This document shows, piece after piece, positions 17,218 to 26,569 of a stretch of 64,000 bases of DNA. Below the pieces are notes generated by a model. That model was not told the DNA's origin and did not search any database. It worked only from the letters and a program-made list of their open reading frames with translations. The position numbers and the translations under genes are program-made. Numbering within the stretch: the first letter of the stretch is position 1; each line of letters starts with the position of its first letter. Source of the stretch: BACL27 sp964203235 (GTDB taxonomy: Bacteria; Actinomycetota; Acidimicrobiia; Acidimicrobiales; Ilumatobacteraceae). Location: positions 868,001 to 932,000 of the forward strand of contig CAXNLE010000002.1 in NCBI GenBank assembly GCA_964203235.1, read 5' to 3'.

Positions 17218-18073
17218 CAAAAATTCCAAAGATTAGTAATGAGAGAAAAAGTGTTCCAGAAATTTGCATTGTTCGGTCTGAGAGCAGAAATTCTTCAGGT
17301 TCTTCAACTCCGCGATTTCGGTCTTGATGGTGAAACTTGATCACACCGACAATGAACGGAATACAGGAAATATACAAAAAAAGTCTCTGCGTGATTGTGT
17401 CTTGCTGGCCAAAGAGTGTCCATAAAACATAACTAGATATCAGACACAACGATGTAATGAACCCAGCAATTTGAAGAGTTTTTTGTTTATATTTCAGTAC
17501 TACTGCTCTGACTATTTGAGGATCATGCATTCTCAACTCGGCGTGTCGCTTGGCGATAACAATCATCGTCGAACCTGAATAAACCGAAACGCAAAGCCAA
17601 ACAGACATCGGCACGTTAATTGCTGAAGCACCGAACCAAATTCTTAAGACGAAGCCAGTTGAAACGACAAGGATTTCGATGAGGCGAACTGATTTCAATT
17701 TCAGTGAGTAAAGCACCGTCATCAAAAGATAACCCGCAAGGATAAGCAAGGATTCTTTTGGTAACGCGAAGACTCCGATAAAACTGATTGACATGAGTCC
17801 AGCGGCTGCAAGAAGAGCAGCTCGGGATGACAATTGCCCTGATGCGATTGACCGATATTTCTTTTTGGGGTGATTGGCGTCAACATCTCTGTCATAAACA
17901 TCATTGATTAGATACATTGACGCCGATGCTGAAGTGAAAATCAAAAACGCCAGCAATAACTTGGGCCAAACTTCTAGATCAAATGCGTTTCCAGAAGTAA
18001 GACAAGCAATGAATACCAGAACGTTCTTGCTCCATTGGCGCGGTCTGGTTGCACTTAAGAGCAGAGTAAACAT
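17207..18073 (-). CDS. UbiA-family decaprenyl-phosphate phosphoribosyltransferase-like protein
   Basis: The 288-residue integral membrane protein belongs to the UbiA prenyltransferase superfamily, closest in pattern to the enzyme that makes decaprenyl-phosphoryl-5-phosphoribose, precursor of the arabinose donor of actinobacterial cell walls. The N-terminus TRPRQWSKNVLVF and the Asp-rich motif NDVYDRDVDANHPKKKYR, followed by SIASGQL, are typical. The second Asp-rich region is weaker (KRHAELRMHD). Eight or nine membrane helices are evident. Location beside two glycosyltransferases suggests that it supplies a polyprenyl-linked pentose to a surface glycan. Confidence 0.82.
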   Translation of the reverse strand: MFTLLLSATRPRQWSKNVLVFIACLTSGNAFDLEVWPKLLLAFLIFTSASASMYLINDVYDRDVDANHPKKKYRSIASGQLSSRAALLAAAGLMSISFIGVFALPKESLLILAGYLLMTVLYSLKLKSVRLIEILVVSTGFVLRIWFGASAINVPMSVWLCVSVYSGSTMIVIAKRHAELRMHDPQIVRAVVLKYKQKTLQIAGFITSLCLISSYVLWTLFGQQDTITQRLFLYISCIPFIVGVIKFHHQDRNRGVEEPEEFLLSDRTMQISGTLFLSLLIFGIFVNS

Positions 18074-18121
18074 TAATTAATTATAAGTTCAATGTGGGTC
18101 AAGCACTTTTTGGAGCGACTG

Positions 18122-18196
18122 TGGAGCCCGAGGCGGGAATTGGACCCGCGACCTACGCATTACGAGTGCGTTGCTCTACCACTGAGCTACCCGGGC
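18122..18196 (-). tRNA. tRNA-Thr (CGT)
   Basis: On the minus strand the acceptor stem GCCCGGG pairs with CTCGGGC, followed by discriminator T and an encoded CCA. The D arm is AGCTCAGTGGTAGAGC, and the anticodon loop CTCGTAA gives anticodon CGT. The T arm is CGGGTCCAATTCCCG. Confidence 0.97.
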
Positions 18197-18232
18197 GTGA
18201 CGCTTAACTCTACTGACCAATTTCAATTATTA

Positions 18233-19315
18233 TTAGCCGACGAGTGAAGTGATATTGCGTGAGACTTCACTAAGTGACGGACATTTAAGCAGTAGCGCGT
18301 GCAGTGCGAGAGTCTCGTTGGTGTTTAGACCAAGCGATGAAATTGTTTTATGGATCAACCGAATCGCCGACATGATTTCGTCACCATCGGTAAGTTCTGG
18401 TTGGGCACAAATTAAGTCACTGTAGGTTTTTGCAAACTGACCTAACCCGCTGCGCAGTTCGTCTGTGCGTAATTTTCTAAGTTCGCGCTTATGTCGGTCT
18501 ATGATTGCTTTTCGTCCGCTGCCGCGCTCGCCAGTTAGTGCGACGCGATCGTCAAGTTCTTTTATTTCTCGCTCGTGTCGCACTTCAAGTGCACTTGCGG
18601 CTTGTTCAAGTTGCGCAACTATTTCGGCAACGATTTTAACTACAGCCGCACCCGTACCATCGAGTCTCATAGCGATAGTTGCGAACAACTCTTGTCGGCG
18701 TTGCAAGTGGGTATCGGTTACAAGAAGTCTTGCTCGATCTAAATTGCCATGACTTGTTTTTGCAACTGTTAAAGCCTTGTCCGGAAACACACCTTCGCTA
18801 ATCAGACTGTCAGCGACATTTTGATCTGTAAGACGCGAAAAATTTATTGTCACGCAGCGTGAATTTAACGTTGTCAATGACGGTACGATTTGGTCAGCGA
18901 GAAGAATAAAAATGATTTGTTTTGCTGGCTCTTCGATTGTCTTCAGAAGCCGAACAGCAGCGGCATCACGCATCAAATGGACTTCGTGAATGATAATCAC
19001 CTTGACTTTTGCCTCAAGTGGAGTAGTCGAAGATTGCAGCACAACACCTTCTGCCTCATCTGCATCAACGGCGGCGCCGACTCGATAAATTTCATTAACA
19101 TCGCTAAATTCGCCACGCATTATCAAATCTGCTTCGCGAGTGTCGTCTATGTCGCTTTGGGTTATCAGTGTTGTGGCAAAGATTCTTGCGGCAAGTTCTT
19201 TGCCACAACCTTCTGGCCCAACAAACAGAAAAGATTGAACATTTGTAGTCGCTAGTTGACGCAAGCGTTCAACGGTGCGATCTTGGCCAATGATTTTGGC
19301 CCACAGTGAACTCAT
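18233..19315 (-). CDS. holB: DNA polymerase III delta' subunit
   Basis: The 360-residue AAA+ protein is the delta' subunit of the clamp loader, which opens the beta clamp during replication. The first line SSLWAKIIGQDRTVERL and the P-loop-like FLFVGPEGCGKELAARIFA are typical. The Walker B equivalent IIIHEVHLMRDAAAVRLLKT and the sensor region TLNSRCVTINFSRL are present. The zinc-binding cysteines found in many delta' proteins are missing, as in several actinobacterial copies. Its ATG overlaps the tmk stop by 4 bases, so the pair is co-translated. Confidence 0.92.
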   Translation of the reverse strand: MSSLWAKIIGQDRTVERLRQLATTNVQSFLFVGPEGCGKELAARIFATTLITQSDIDDTREADLIMRGEFSDVNEIYRVGAAVDADEAEGVVLQSSTTPLEAKVKVIIIHEVHLMRDAAAVRLLKTIEEPAKQIIFILLADQIVPSLTTLNSRCVTINFSRLTDQNVADSLISEGVFPDKALTVAKTSHGNLDRARLLVTDTHLQRRQELFATIAMRLDGTGAAVVKIVAEIVAQLEQAASALEVRHEREIKELDDRVALTGERGSGRKAIIDRHKRELRKLRTDELRSGLGQFAKTYSDLICAQPELTDGDEIMSAIRLIHKTISSLGLNTNETLALHALLLKCPSLSEVSRNITSLVG

Positions 19316-19923
19316 TGGATAGAAAGTCTTTCTTGAACCCCCGCAGAAATTATTTTTTCAAGATCATCTTTGTCTGGGGTGCCATCGATTATCAGCCAGC
19401 GCTTCGGGTCGGCCGCTGCCATTTGTGAAAACCCGTCAGCCACGCGCTTAAAAAACTCGCTGTCTTCACGCTCGAAACGATCAAGTTCACGTTTCTTCAT
19501 GCGCTCGATCAAAATCGCGGTCGGCACCTCTATATATATGACAAGTTCAGGCCACAGCCCACCGATCGCCCAATTGTTGATTCGCTTTAACTCGGCGAGG
19601 TCTTGTTCGCGCCCGTAGCCCTGATAGGCGAGCGAAGAATAAACACTGCGATCGGTGACAACATGTTGACCCGAAGCAAGTGCTGGCGAAATCAACTCGG
19701 CGATGTGTTGAGCACGATCAGATGCCATAAGTAACGCTTCGGCGCGGGGAGACAAATTCGTATTCGCGGGGTCAATCAAAATGTTGCGCAACATCGAGCC
19801 AACTACGGTTCCGCCAGGCTCGCGAGTCATAACTGCATTGAGTCGAGTCGCCAATCTTTTTACGTGCGTGCTCTTTCCGCAACCCTCAAGACCTTCAAAT
19901 GCGATGTATTTACCCAAACTCAC
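19312..19923 (-). CDS. tmk: Thymidylate kinase
   Basis: This 203-residue kinase phosphorylates dTMP to dTDP in nucleotide synthesis. The P-loop is FEGLEGCGKSTHVKRL. The conserved DRX-type motif follows as VTDRSVYSSLAYQGYGRE, and the substrate loop TREPGGT is intact. The lid region has RMKKRELDRFEREDSEFFKR. It lies 23 bases after topA and overlaps holB, so topA-tmk-holB form one operon. Length is normal. Confidence 0.96.
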   Translation of the reverse strand: MSLGKYIAFEGLEGCGKSTHVKRLATRLNAVMTREPGGTVVGSMLRNILIDPANTNLSPRAEALLMASDRAQHIAELISPALASGQHVVTDRSVYSSLAYQGYGREQDLAELKRINNWAIGGLWPELVIYIEVPTAILIERMKKRELDRFEREDSEFFKRVADGFSQMAAADPKRWLIIDGTPDKDDLEKIISAGVQERLSIQ

Positions 19924-19946
19924 ACTGCAACCCTAGAGGGCGGTTG

Positions 19947-22631
19947 TTACTCGGTAGATTCGTCGGCCGCGACGGCAACTTTTGCGCCAGTTTTCGCTTT
20001 TTTAACAGTTTTTTTGACTGTCTTTTTAGCTGTCGGAGATTTTGTGGTTTTTTTAGCGATCGACTTTTTGGGTTTGGCAGCCTTCTTAGTTCGCTTTTTA
20101 CTTGGGCCATTTGTTGCTGTGTAGTCACGACGAATCGCCAACAATTCAAACGCTCGCTCTGCGGTAACAAACTCGATGCGGTCACCGCGAGTCAGACTCG
20201 CATTTGTTTCGCCATCAGTTACGTATGTTCCGAACTTGCCGTCTTTGGCCACTACTGGTCGATTGCTAACTGGGTCGACACCGAATTCTTTTAGCGGAGG
20301 CTTCGCGGGCCCGCGCCGACCGAAGACTCGCGGTTCGGCAAGCTTTGCCAAAGCAGCCTCAATCGTGATTGTAAAAATTTGGTCTTCACTTTCAAGCGTG
20401 CGACTATCTTTACCCTTGGTGACGTACGGGCCATAGCGACCATTTTGCGCAGTGATGATTTCGCCATCAACAGGATCAGCGCCAACAGTTCGAGGTAACG
20501 ACAAAAGTTGAAGTGCTTCAACCATCGTTACATTTTCGAGCGCCATTGTCTTGAAAAGCGAAACCATTTTTGGCTTTTCAAAATCTGGTGGCGGATTCTC
20601 AATAGTTCCCCATTGCACATAGGGCCCGTATCTCCCAGTTTTTAGAAACACTTCGAGTCCATCTAGTTCGCCGATCGGGTCAATATATTTCGGCGCCGCC
20701 AACAAGGCGACGGCGATTTCGACATTTAATTCATCGGGTGTCATTGTTTCTGGCACTGACGCGGTGTTATCTCCACAACGCACATAGGGGCCGAATTTTC
20801 CGGGGCGCAAAACAATTTCTTCACCAGTCGTTGGGTGCATGCCAACGGGAAACGCATTTAGTGCAGCGGCATCAATGTTCGCAATGTTGTGTTCAACCAG
20901 TGGCTTTAACCCTGGTAGTTCTTTGCCATTGCCATAATAAAACTCACCGAGCCAGACTTCTTTGACGCGCAGTCCTTGCGAGATTTCGTCAAGTTCTTCT
21001 TCAACAGTTGCAGTAAATTTATAGTCAACTAATTCAGTGAAATGATTTTTCATCAGTCGTACAACTGCGAATGCTGTCCACGATGGCACGATGGCTTGGC
21101 CCTTTTTCCAGACATAGCCACGATTAAGAATTGTTCCGAGAATTGCGGCATAAGTGCTCGGTCTTCCGATGCCGAGTTCTTCAAGTTTTTTAACGAGAGT
21201 TGGTTCGGTGTACCTGGCAGGTGGCGAAGTCATGTGTCCATCAGCAGAATATTTGTCGACCTGAATGTTGTCGCCGACTTTCATTGCTGGAAGAAGTGCT
21301 TCTTTTTCTTCAGATTCACTTTCGTCTTCTACTTCTTGGTATGCCTGGCGATAACCGGCAAAGTTGATTGTCGTTCCGCTTGTTGAAAATTCACAATCTG
21401 CTGGTGGCGCACAAGACGCAGTCGCGCCGAGTTTGATTGTTACTGTGATGCCAGTGGCATCTGCCATTTGTGATGCAAGAGTACGCTGCCAAATAATTTT
21501 GTACAGAGCCAGTTCACGGGCATTTACATCAGCAGCGATTATTTCTGGACTTCTCAGTGGAAGTGTTGGTCGAATTGCTTCGTGTGCTTCTTGAGCATTT
21601 TTCACTTTCGATTTATAGACTCGCGGCTCAGTCGAAAGAAATTCTTGACCAAATGCTGTAGTGATTTCTGATCTCACCGCTGTCAACGCATCGTCGGCAA
21701 GAATCACATTGTCGGTTCGCATGTAGGTGATGAATCCACCTTCGTAAAGTCCTTGTGCCAGGCGCATAACTTCGCTCGCCGTAATGCGCAATTTGTTTCC
21801 ACCCTCTTGTTGAAGAGTGCTCGTCATAAATGGCGCTCGAGGAGATTTTCGATACGGGCGATCTTCGACGCTACGAACTGATAGATCTTTAGCAGCCAAG
21901 CCATTAACTAGATCTGTTGCTCGCGCTTCAGTGACAACTACGACGCCTTCTTTCACGATGCCGAGTGAGTCGAAGTCTTTACCCATTGCAATTCGGCTGC
22001 CATCGACAGATTGCAAACTTGCAGTAAATATAGGAGTAGTCGCGCTCGTGGCTTCAAGATCCCAGTAGCCGGCAGCAACATGAGCCATTCGTTCTTCTTC
22101 GCGTTCGACAACCAAACGGATTGAAGGGCTTTGCACCCGACCTGCCGATAAGCCACGATTTACCTTGCGCCACAAGATTGGTGAAACTTCGTAGCCGTAA
22201 AGGCGATCAAGAATTCGTCGTGCTTCGGCAGCATCAACAAGTTTGTAGTCAATATCGCGCGTGTGTTCGAGGGCTTCACTGATTGCAGTTTTCGTGATTT
22301 CATGAAACACCATCCGTTTGACTGGGACTTTTGGTTTCAGGTACTCCATCAGGTGCGCAGCGATCGCCTCGCCCTCACGGTCTTCGTCGGTTGCCAGATA
22401 AAGCTCATCTGCACTTTTCAAAAGTACTTTGAGTTCTTTAATTATTTGCTCACCACGCTCAGTTAGTTCGTAGTTTGGCTTAAAAGAGTTTTCAACATCA
22501 ACCGATAAACCTTTGCTTGGCAGGTCAGCGATGTGGCCGACTGACGCACGCACATCAAAACCATCGCCAAGAAATTTTGAGATTGTCTTCGCTTTTGCTG
22601 GCGATTCAACTATTACGAGAGCGTTAGGCAT
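19947..22631 (-). CDS. topA: DNA topoisomerase I
   Basis: This 894-residue type IA topoisomerase relaxes negative supercoils through a transient 5'-phosphotyrosine bond. The TOPRIM domain begins NALVIVESPAKAKTISKFLG, with DREGEAIAAHL carrying the metal site. The active-site tyrosine is in FITYMRTDN near residue 300. The C-terminal third has several topoisomerase C-terminal repeats (GRYGPYV repeated about four times, such as KTGRYGPYVQWG and QNGRYGPYVTKG) instead of zinc fingers. A very lysine-rich tail of about 45 residues follows, as in other actinobacterial TopA proteins, where it aids DNA binding. Confidence 0.97.
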   Translation of the reverse strand: MPNALVIVESPAKAKTISKFLGDGFDVRASVGHIADLPSKGLSVDVENSFKPNYELTERGEQIIKELKVLLKSADELYLATDEDREGEAIAAHLMEYLKPKVPVKRMVFHEITKTAISEALEHTRDIDYKLVDAAEARRILDRLYGYEVSPILWRKVNRGLSAGRVQSPSIRLVVEREEERMAHVAAGYWDLEATSATTPIFTASLQSVDGSRIAMGKDFDSLGIVKEGVVVVTEARATDLVNGLAAKDLSVRSVEDRPYRKSPRAPFMTSTLQQEGGNKLRITASEVMRLAQGLYEGGFITYMRTDNVILADDALTAVRSEITTAFGQEFLSTEPRVYKSKVKNAQEAHEAIRPTLPLRSPEIIAADVNARELALYKIIWQRTLASQMADATGITVTIKLGATASCAPPADCEFSTSGTTINFAGYRQAYQEVEDESESEEKEALLPAMKVGDNIQVDKYSADGHMTSPPARYTEPTLVKKLEELGIGRPSTYAAILGTILNRGYVWKKGQAIVPSWTAFAVVRLMKNHFTELVDYKFTATVEEELDEISQGLRVKEVWLGEFYYGNGKELPGLKPLVEHNIANIDAAALNAFPVGMHPTTGEEIVLRPGKFGPYVRCGDNTASVPETMTPDELNVEIAVALLAAPKYIDPIGELDGLEVFLKTGRYGPYVQWGTIENPPPDFEKPKMVSLFKTMALENVTMVEALQLLSLPRTVGADPVDGEIITAQNGRYGPYVTKGKDSRTLESEDQIFTITIEAALAKLAEPRVFGRRGPAKPPLKEFGVDPVSNRPVVAKDGKFGTYVTDGETNASLTRGDRIEFVTAERAFELLAIRRDYTATNGPSKKRTKKAAKPKKSIAKKTTKSPTAKKTVKKTVKKAKTGAKVAVAADESTE

Positions 22632-22724
22632 GTTGTTTCATAGTGGGGTCAAGTATGGGCTTGTCAAGGTTATCTGTTTTAGTTCAAATGCACTATCGGT
22701 GGCGTCGGTAGCGTTATTAACAAG

Positions 22725-23744
22725 ATGCGACATAATTTGCTGGCACTCGGATGGAATAACGCGTTTGAAGATGCTGCAAAAAAAATTGATGTGACTTTTA
22801 TTATTGGTCGCGTCAGTCGACTTGATCGTGGATGGAGCACTATCAAAGTGAGTGCATCGTCGGAAGCAGATGGCTTAATTCGCGTAAGAAATATAGGTGC
22901 CGATGTCGCAGTTGGTGATTGGGTTGCAGTTGCGCCTGATCTTGATCGTGTCGAACAAGTGTTACCAAGATACTCAGCACTAATTCGACGCGCATCATCT
23001 GATGCGGTGCGCGCTGAGCAACATGCTGTTGCGGCAAATATTGACACAGTATTCATTGTTCACGCAGCAACAAATGAATCAAACGAGCGCAGAGTTGAAC
23101 GCGAACTTGTTTTAGCTTTTGATAGTGGTGCAGTGCCAGTATTGGTTTTGACCAAGAACGATCTACTTGAAGCGACTGAACATATTGCAGCACTGCGAAA
23201 TGTCGCTCGAGTTTGCGGTATCGCCTGTCATGTTGTCAGTGGATTAACCGGAGAAGGTTTAGACGATTTAGCGAAATATGGTGAAAATAACAAGTCAATT
23301 GCGATACTTGGCGCCAGTGGTGTTGGCAAGTCGACATTGGTCAATCGGCTTGTCGGAACGACGAACCAGGAAGTTGGTGAGGTTCGTGAGGGCGACCAGC
23401 GCGGGCGCCATACGACGGTTGCTGCCGATTTAGTCGCATTGCCCAACGGCGGCTGGTTAATAGACACACCTGGTTTGCGCGCACTCAATTTGTGGACAAG
23501 TGGTCGTGGAATCGAGCGTGCTTTTGCCGACATCTTTTTGCTCGCTGAGCAATGTAAGTTTCGTGATTGCAAACATCAAGACGAACCCAACTGCGCAGTA
23601 GTTGCAGCGATTAATCGCGGTGAACTTACCAGTGAGCGTCTCGAGAGTATGGGCCGATTGGTGGCCGAAGAACTTGCTTTAGAAGATGAACAAAAAGTTC
23701 GTGTGCGAATGTCAAATCGTAAAGGCATGCGAAAAATCAACTAG
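22725..23744 (+). CDS. rsgA: Ribosome small subunit biogenesis GTPase RsgA
   Basis: This circularly permuted GTPase acts in late 30S subunit maturation. An N-terminal OB-fold (VGDWVAVAPDLDRVEQVLPR) precedes the GTPase motifs in the permuted order: G4 LTKNDLLE, then G1 ILGASGVGKSTLVNRL, then G2/G3 GRHTT and LIDTPGLRAL. A C-terminal zinc knuckle with Cys-x-x-x-x-Cys-x-His spacing (CKFRDCKHQDEPNCAV) completes the family pattern. The 339 residues match typical length. The stop overlaps the convergent TadE-like gene by 8 bases. Confidence 0.95.
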   Translation: MRHNLLALGWNNAFEDAAKKIDVTFIIGRVSRLDRGWSTIKVSASSEADGLIRVRNIGADVAVGDWVAVAPDLDRVEQVLPRYSALIRRASSDAVRAEQHAVAANIDTVFIVHAATNESNERRVERELVLAFDSGAVPVLVLTKNDLLEATEHIAALRNVARVCGIACHVVSGLTGEGLDDLAKYGENNKSIAILGASGVGKSTLVNRLVGTTNQEVGEVREGDQRGRHTTVAADLVALPNGGWLIDTPGLRALNLWTSGRGIERAFADIFLLAEQCKFRDCKHQDEPNCAVVAAINRGELTSERLESMGRLVAEELALEDEQKVRVRMSNRKGMRKIN

Positions 23745-24174
23745 AAGTTGGCGCAGCAGTTGCTAGTTCACGAGGCATCGAGGTAGTTGCTTGCAAAGTG
23801 ACATTGTTAAATAAATTGCCGATTATTGGGATATTGATCTGACGCTGATAAAAAAGTGTGACTTGAGCAAGAGTTTCATTTAGTTCGACATTTACATCAA
23901 CTGGGTTAAGCGTGATTGAATTTTGAACCGAATCAAGTGCGATTTGATTTGCATTCTCATCAGCCACATCTGCGAGAGAAATTGCGCGCGCAGCAGTGCG
24001 GGCGGCATGACCAAGCGCGAGTTGATCATTTGCAACACTGCCAATTTGTATGACTGATAGTGAAAACAGAAACAGAAACGGAAGCACGAGCGCAAACTCG
24101 ACCGTGGCTTGACCTGGTTCAGCAACCTTAATTTTGTGAGAGTGTTTCAAATTGAAACCGCTAACCGACAGCAT
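23737..24174 (-). CDS. TadE-like pseudopilin
   Basis: The 145-residue product matches TadE-type minor pilins of the Tad/Flp pilus. After a basic leader comes EPGQATVEFALVLPFLFLFS, where cleavage would occur after Gly and the Glu at position five is conserved. One membrane helix follows and the rest is extracytoplasmic. The frame opens earlier at 24243, but ATG 24174 puts the pilin motif near the N-terminus and leaves only a 14-base overlap with the preceding Flp-like gene. It is last in the pilus operon. A prepilin peptidase is not encoded nearby. Confidence 0.82.
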   Translation of the reverse strand: MLSVSGFNLKHSHKIKVAEPGQATVEFALVLPFLFLFSLSVIQIGSVANDQLALGHAARTAARAISLADVADENANQIALDSVQNSITLNPVDVNVELNETLAQVTLFYQRQINIPIIGNLFNNVTLQATTSMPRELATAAPTSS

Positions 24175-24346
24175 CGGTGCGATCAAAGATGCCAGAAAGC
24201 ACGGTGTCAAAGAGTTCACCGATGCGTCCTGCACCACCACCATCTGTCGCCCAAGCGATAACTAAAAGTGCAATTACTGCTGCGCCAAGCAGAACAAGCG
24301 CGTATTCGGTTGTTGCTTGGCCTGAATCATTTTTAAATCTAAACAC
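24161..24346 (-). CDS. Flp-like small pilin (DUF4244 type)
   Basis: The 61-residue product is probably the major Flp-type pilin. The motif DSGQATTEYALVLLGAAVIA contains a Gly cleavage site, the conserved Glu-Tyr pair and a hydrophobic assembly helix. Short size and the GQATTEYAL start fit the DUF4244 family found in actinobacterial Tad loci. It lies 14 bases after tadC and overlaps the TadE-like gene. It would be processed by a prepilin peptidase and assembled by the TadA/B/C machine encoded just upstream. Confidence 0.82.
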   Translation of the reverse strand: MFRFKNDSGQATTEYALVLLGAAVIALLVIAWATDGGGAGRIGELFDTVLSGIFDRTDAVG

Positions 24347-24360
24347 ATGAGTCGCTTTCG

Positions 24361-24888
24361 TTAGAAGAGTTGAGCAGAAACAGCCGAGAGGGAATTAACA
24401 ACAAGTGGAACCATCGCCAGCAAAACAAACGAAGGCAAAATGCAACAAGTCAGTGGAAGCAGTAACCGCACTGGTAATTGTCGAGCGCTAATGTCTTGCA
24501 GTCGTCGTCGCTCGATGTGAGCGTGATATGCAAGTTGGTCAAGCACTGATGTGATCGGTAGGCCGTCTCGGTCTGCGCTAACCAGAATGTCGCACAATGG
24601 ATAAAAACTTGAGCCAAGATCATCACGAAGGGTTTTGACTACATCGATGAAACGCTCGCCTTGAAGTAGCCGAGTGTGCACTTGAATTAGGTGCTTATAT
24701 AAATTGTCTGGCGCCCAATAATGAAGTTGTGCCATCGCCGATGCAGGGCTTTGACCAGCGCGAATTAATACAAGTAGAACGTCAATAATTTCTGGGATGT
24801 ACACACCGAAATTCGGCTGGTTAGTTAATTTTGTCTTGCGGCGATATACGACGACACCGATAACGATAAGAATAAAGATCGAAATCAT
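24361..24888 (-). CDS. tadC: Tad pilus inner-membrane protein TadC-like
   Basis: This 175-residue membrane protein has the GspF/T2SSF domain used as the inner-membrane platform of Tad pili. The cytoplasmic segment holds the family pattern LLVLIRAGQSPASAMAQLHY and later LVSADRDGLPITSVLDQLAYH. Two hydrophobic helices close the C-terminus. ATG 24888 (MISIFILIV) is chosen because the longer frame overlaps tadB. It is shorter than typical TadC, which is common in the compact actinobacterial version. Confidence 0.83.
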   Translation of the reverse strand: MISIFILIVIGVVVYRRKTKLTNQPNFGVYIPEIIDVLLVLIRAGQSPASAMAQLHYWAPDNLYKHLIQVHTRLLQGERFIDVVKTLRDDLGSSFYPLCDILVSADRDGLPITSVLDQLAYHAHIERRRLQDISARQLPVRLLLPLTCCILPSFVLLAMVPLVVNSLSAVSAQLF

Positions 24889-24896
24889 TGCGCGAC

Positions 24897-25616
24897 TTAA
24901 GCAACAACGCTGGGTGTGATAATCGCATGCATCCACTTGCGACCTGCAAGATTCAGTCCAATGCCAAGTATTAGGCAGACCCACCCTGATGGGCTAAGAA
25001 TTAAATAATTACGCACTGACGCGCTCGAAACTATGAGCCAGCCCGCAACTATGAGCGGTGTCCATGACAAGATGCGAGTTGAGAGCAACGCTTGTGCTGC
25101 TTGCGCAAATCTGTCGTCAATGTGTGTTGCCCGTTCGCGGATGACAATTGCCGCGCGTTCAAGTGCCATCACACCGCCAACCCCGCCTGTTGCTGAAAGA
25201 TCAAGAGTCTTTATGACAAATTGTTGGTCTTTAGTTTTTGCAGTTTTGAGTAGTCGCTTAGGAATTTCGCTGGCTGCTTCACCCAAAGCACAAGCCCGAG
25301 AGTAGTTTTGCAGAATTTGAATCGCACAGTGTTGTGATGAAACTGCTGATTGCAATGCGCTAGCAAAAGATTCGCCAAGTCGAAGATGCCGAGCAGTCGT
25401 ATCTAAAACCTCAGCGAGTTGCTCAAGTTGCAAAGTTGACGACTGAGACAAAACAAGATCGCCAGGCAACGAATATTGTTCAAGTTGCGGCGTATTTTGT
25501 GAGAGCCGCTGGTTGACCCAAATTTTCGTTAGCCAAATTTGTAGATACCAAAACCCACCAGCAGCAACTAAACACCCAAAGATGGTTGCGCCAAAAATCG
25601 CAACTAAATATCTCAC
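24897..25616 (-). CDS. tadB: Tad pilus inner-membrane protein TadB-like
   Basis: This 239-residue protein is the partner of TadC in the pilus platform. It begins with a membrane helix and has a cytoplasmic T2SSF domain in the middle with LAEVLDTTARHLRLGESFASAL. A further segment is DDRFAQAAQALLSTRILSW, and two membrane helices lie at the end. The start overlaps the tadA stop by 4 bases and the stop is 8 bases before tadC, which confirms the operon. Confidence 0.83.
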   Translation of the reverse strand: MRYLVAIFGATIFGCLVAAGGFWYLQIWLTKIWVNQRLSQNTPQLEQYSLPGDLVLSQSSTLQLEQLAEVLDTTARHLRLGESFASALQSAVSSQHCAIQILQNYSRACALGEAASEIPKRLLKTAKTKDQQFVIKTLDLSATGGVGGVMALERAAIVIRERATHIDDRFAQAAQALLSTRILSWTPLIVAGWLIVSSASVRNYLILSPSGWVCLILGIGLNLAGRKWMHAIITPSVVA

Positions 25617-26569
25617 ACCGATGGCTCACTGATGATTTGGCCATGTTGCACTAAAAAGAAGCTTCGTTCACCGTCAAGTAGCAAAATCTCTTCAACAGAT
25701 CGAGCGCCATTGAGATGTCTCGCAACATGAACGATCGCGTTAATTGACGAACAAACATGATCTTGCACGACATCGCGCGACCAGTTTGCAGCGTGTTGCA
25801 GCACAAGAGACTCAACTCGGCGAACTGCATCGCGTGAGCTATTGGCATGAATCGTTGACATAGAACCGTTGTGACCAGTGTTCATTGCCGCCAACATGTC
25901 GAGGGTTTCAGCACCGCGAACTTCGCCAATAATTAATCGATCTGGTCGAAGTCGAAGCGCGGTTCGCACTAGTGACCTGGTAGAAATCTCTTGATTGCCA
26001 TCTGGCGATGCCGGCCTGGCTTCAAGACGAAGTACATGCTGGTGGTTAAGTCGAAGTTCGGCGATGTCTTCGATTGTCACGATGCGTTCATTTGTTTGCA
26101 GATAATCACAAAGTGCATTTAACAAAGTCGTCTTACCGGCAGACGCCGCACCACTCACGAGAATATTTCGGCGATCATAAATTAGTTGCTGCAATAGCGC
26201 GGCGATTTCTGGTGGAGCGAAATCTTCGAGTTGCATTTGCTTTGCGGCGAATCTACGAATTGCGACGCATGGTCCGTCGACTGCAATTGGTGGTATCACC
26301 GCGCACAATCTTGAGCCATCGCTTAGCCGAGCATCGACAACTGGTGAGGTTATGTCGATGCGTCGGCCAAGCGGCAGCAAAGTTCGCTCGATGAATGCAC
26401 GTGTGTCATCTGGGTGGATTGTGCCTACTTGTGAGAGTTCACCGTCGCGCTCAATCCAAACTTGCGAACCTGCGTTGACCATGACTTCACGAATATCTTC
26501 ATCCCTAAAAAACTCGTCGAGACGACTGTGAACTTTTGGTGCGATTCGAGTAAGGACTGCTCGGCTCAT
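25613..26569 (-). CDS. tadA: Tad pilus assembly ATPase TadA/CpaF-like
   Basis: This 318-residue hexameric ATPase powers pilus assembly at the cytoplasmic face. The Walker A motif is VSGAASAGKTTLLNALC. The Asp box is TIEDIAELRLNHQHVLRLEA, the Walker B region LRPDRLIIGEVRGAETLDML, and the His box MNTGHNGSMSTIHANSSRDA. The N-terminal domain has EVMVNAGSQVWIERDG. It lacks the long N-terminal extension of some CpaF proteins. It overlaps both neighbours by 4 bases. This is the pilus ATPase and is distinct from the tRNA deaminase gene of the same name at 1.9 kb. Confidence 0.92.
   Translation of the reverse strand: MSRAVLTRIAPKVHSRLDEFFRDEDIREVMVNAGSQVWIERDGELSQVGTIHPDDTRAFIERTLLPLGRRIDITSPVVDARLSDGSRLCAVIPPIAVDGPCVAIRRFAAKQMQLEDFAPPEIAALLQQLIYDRRNILVSGAASAGKTTLLNALCDYLQTNERIVTIEDIAELRLNHQHVLRLEARPASPDGNQEISTRSLVRTALRLRPDRLIIGEVRGAETLDMLAAMNTGHNGSMSTIHANSSRDAVRRVESLVLQHAANWSRDVVQDHVCSSINAIVHVARHLNGARSVEEILLLDGERSFFLVQHGQIISEPSV

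Noticed and set aside
20738..21386. Plus-strand ORFs rich in His, Cys and Phe
   Set aside because: They are shadows of topA on the opposite strand.
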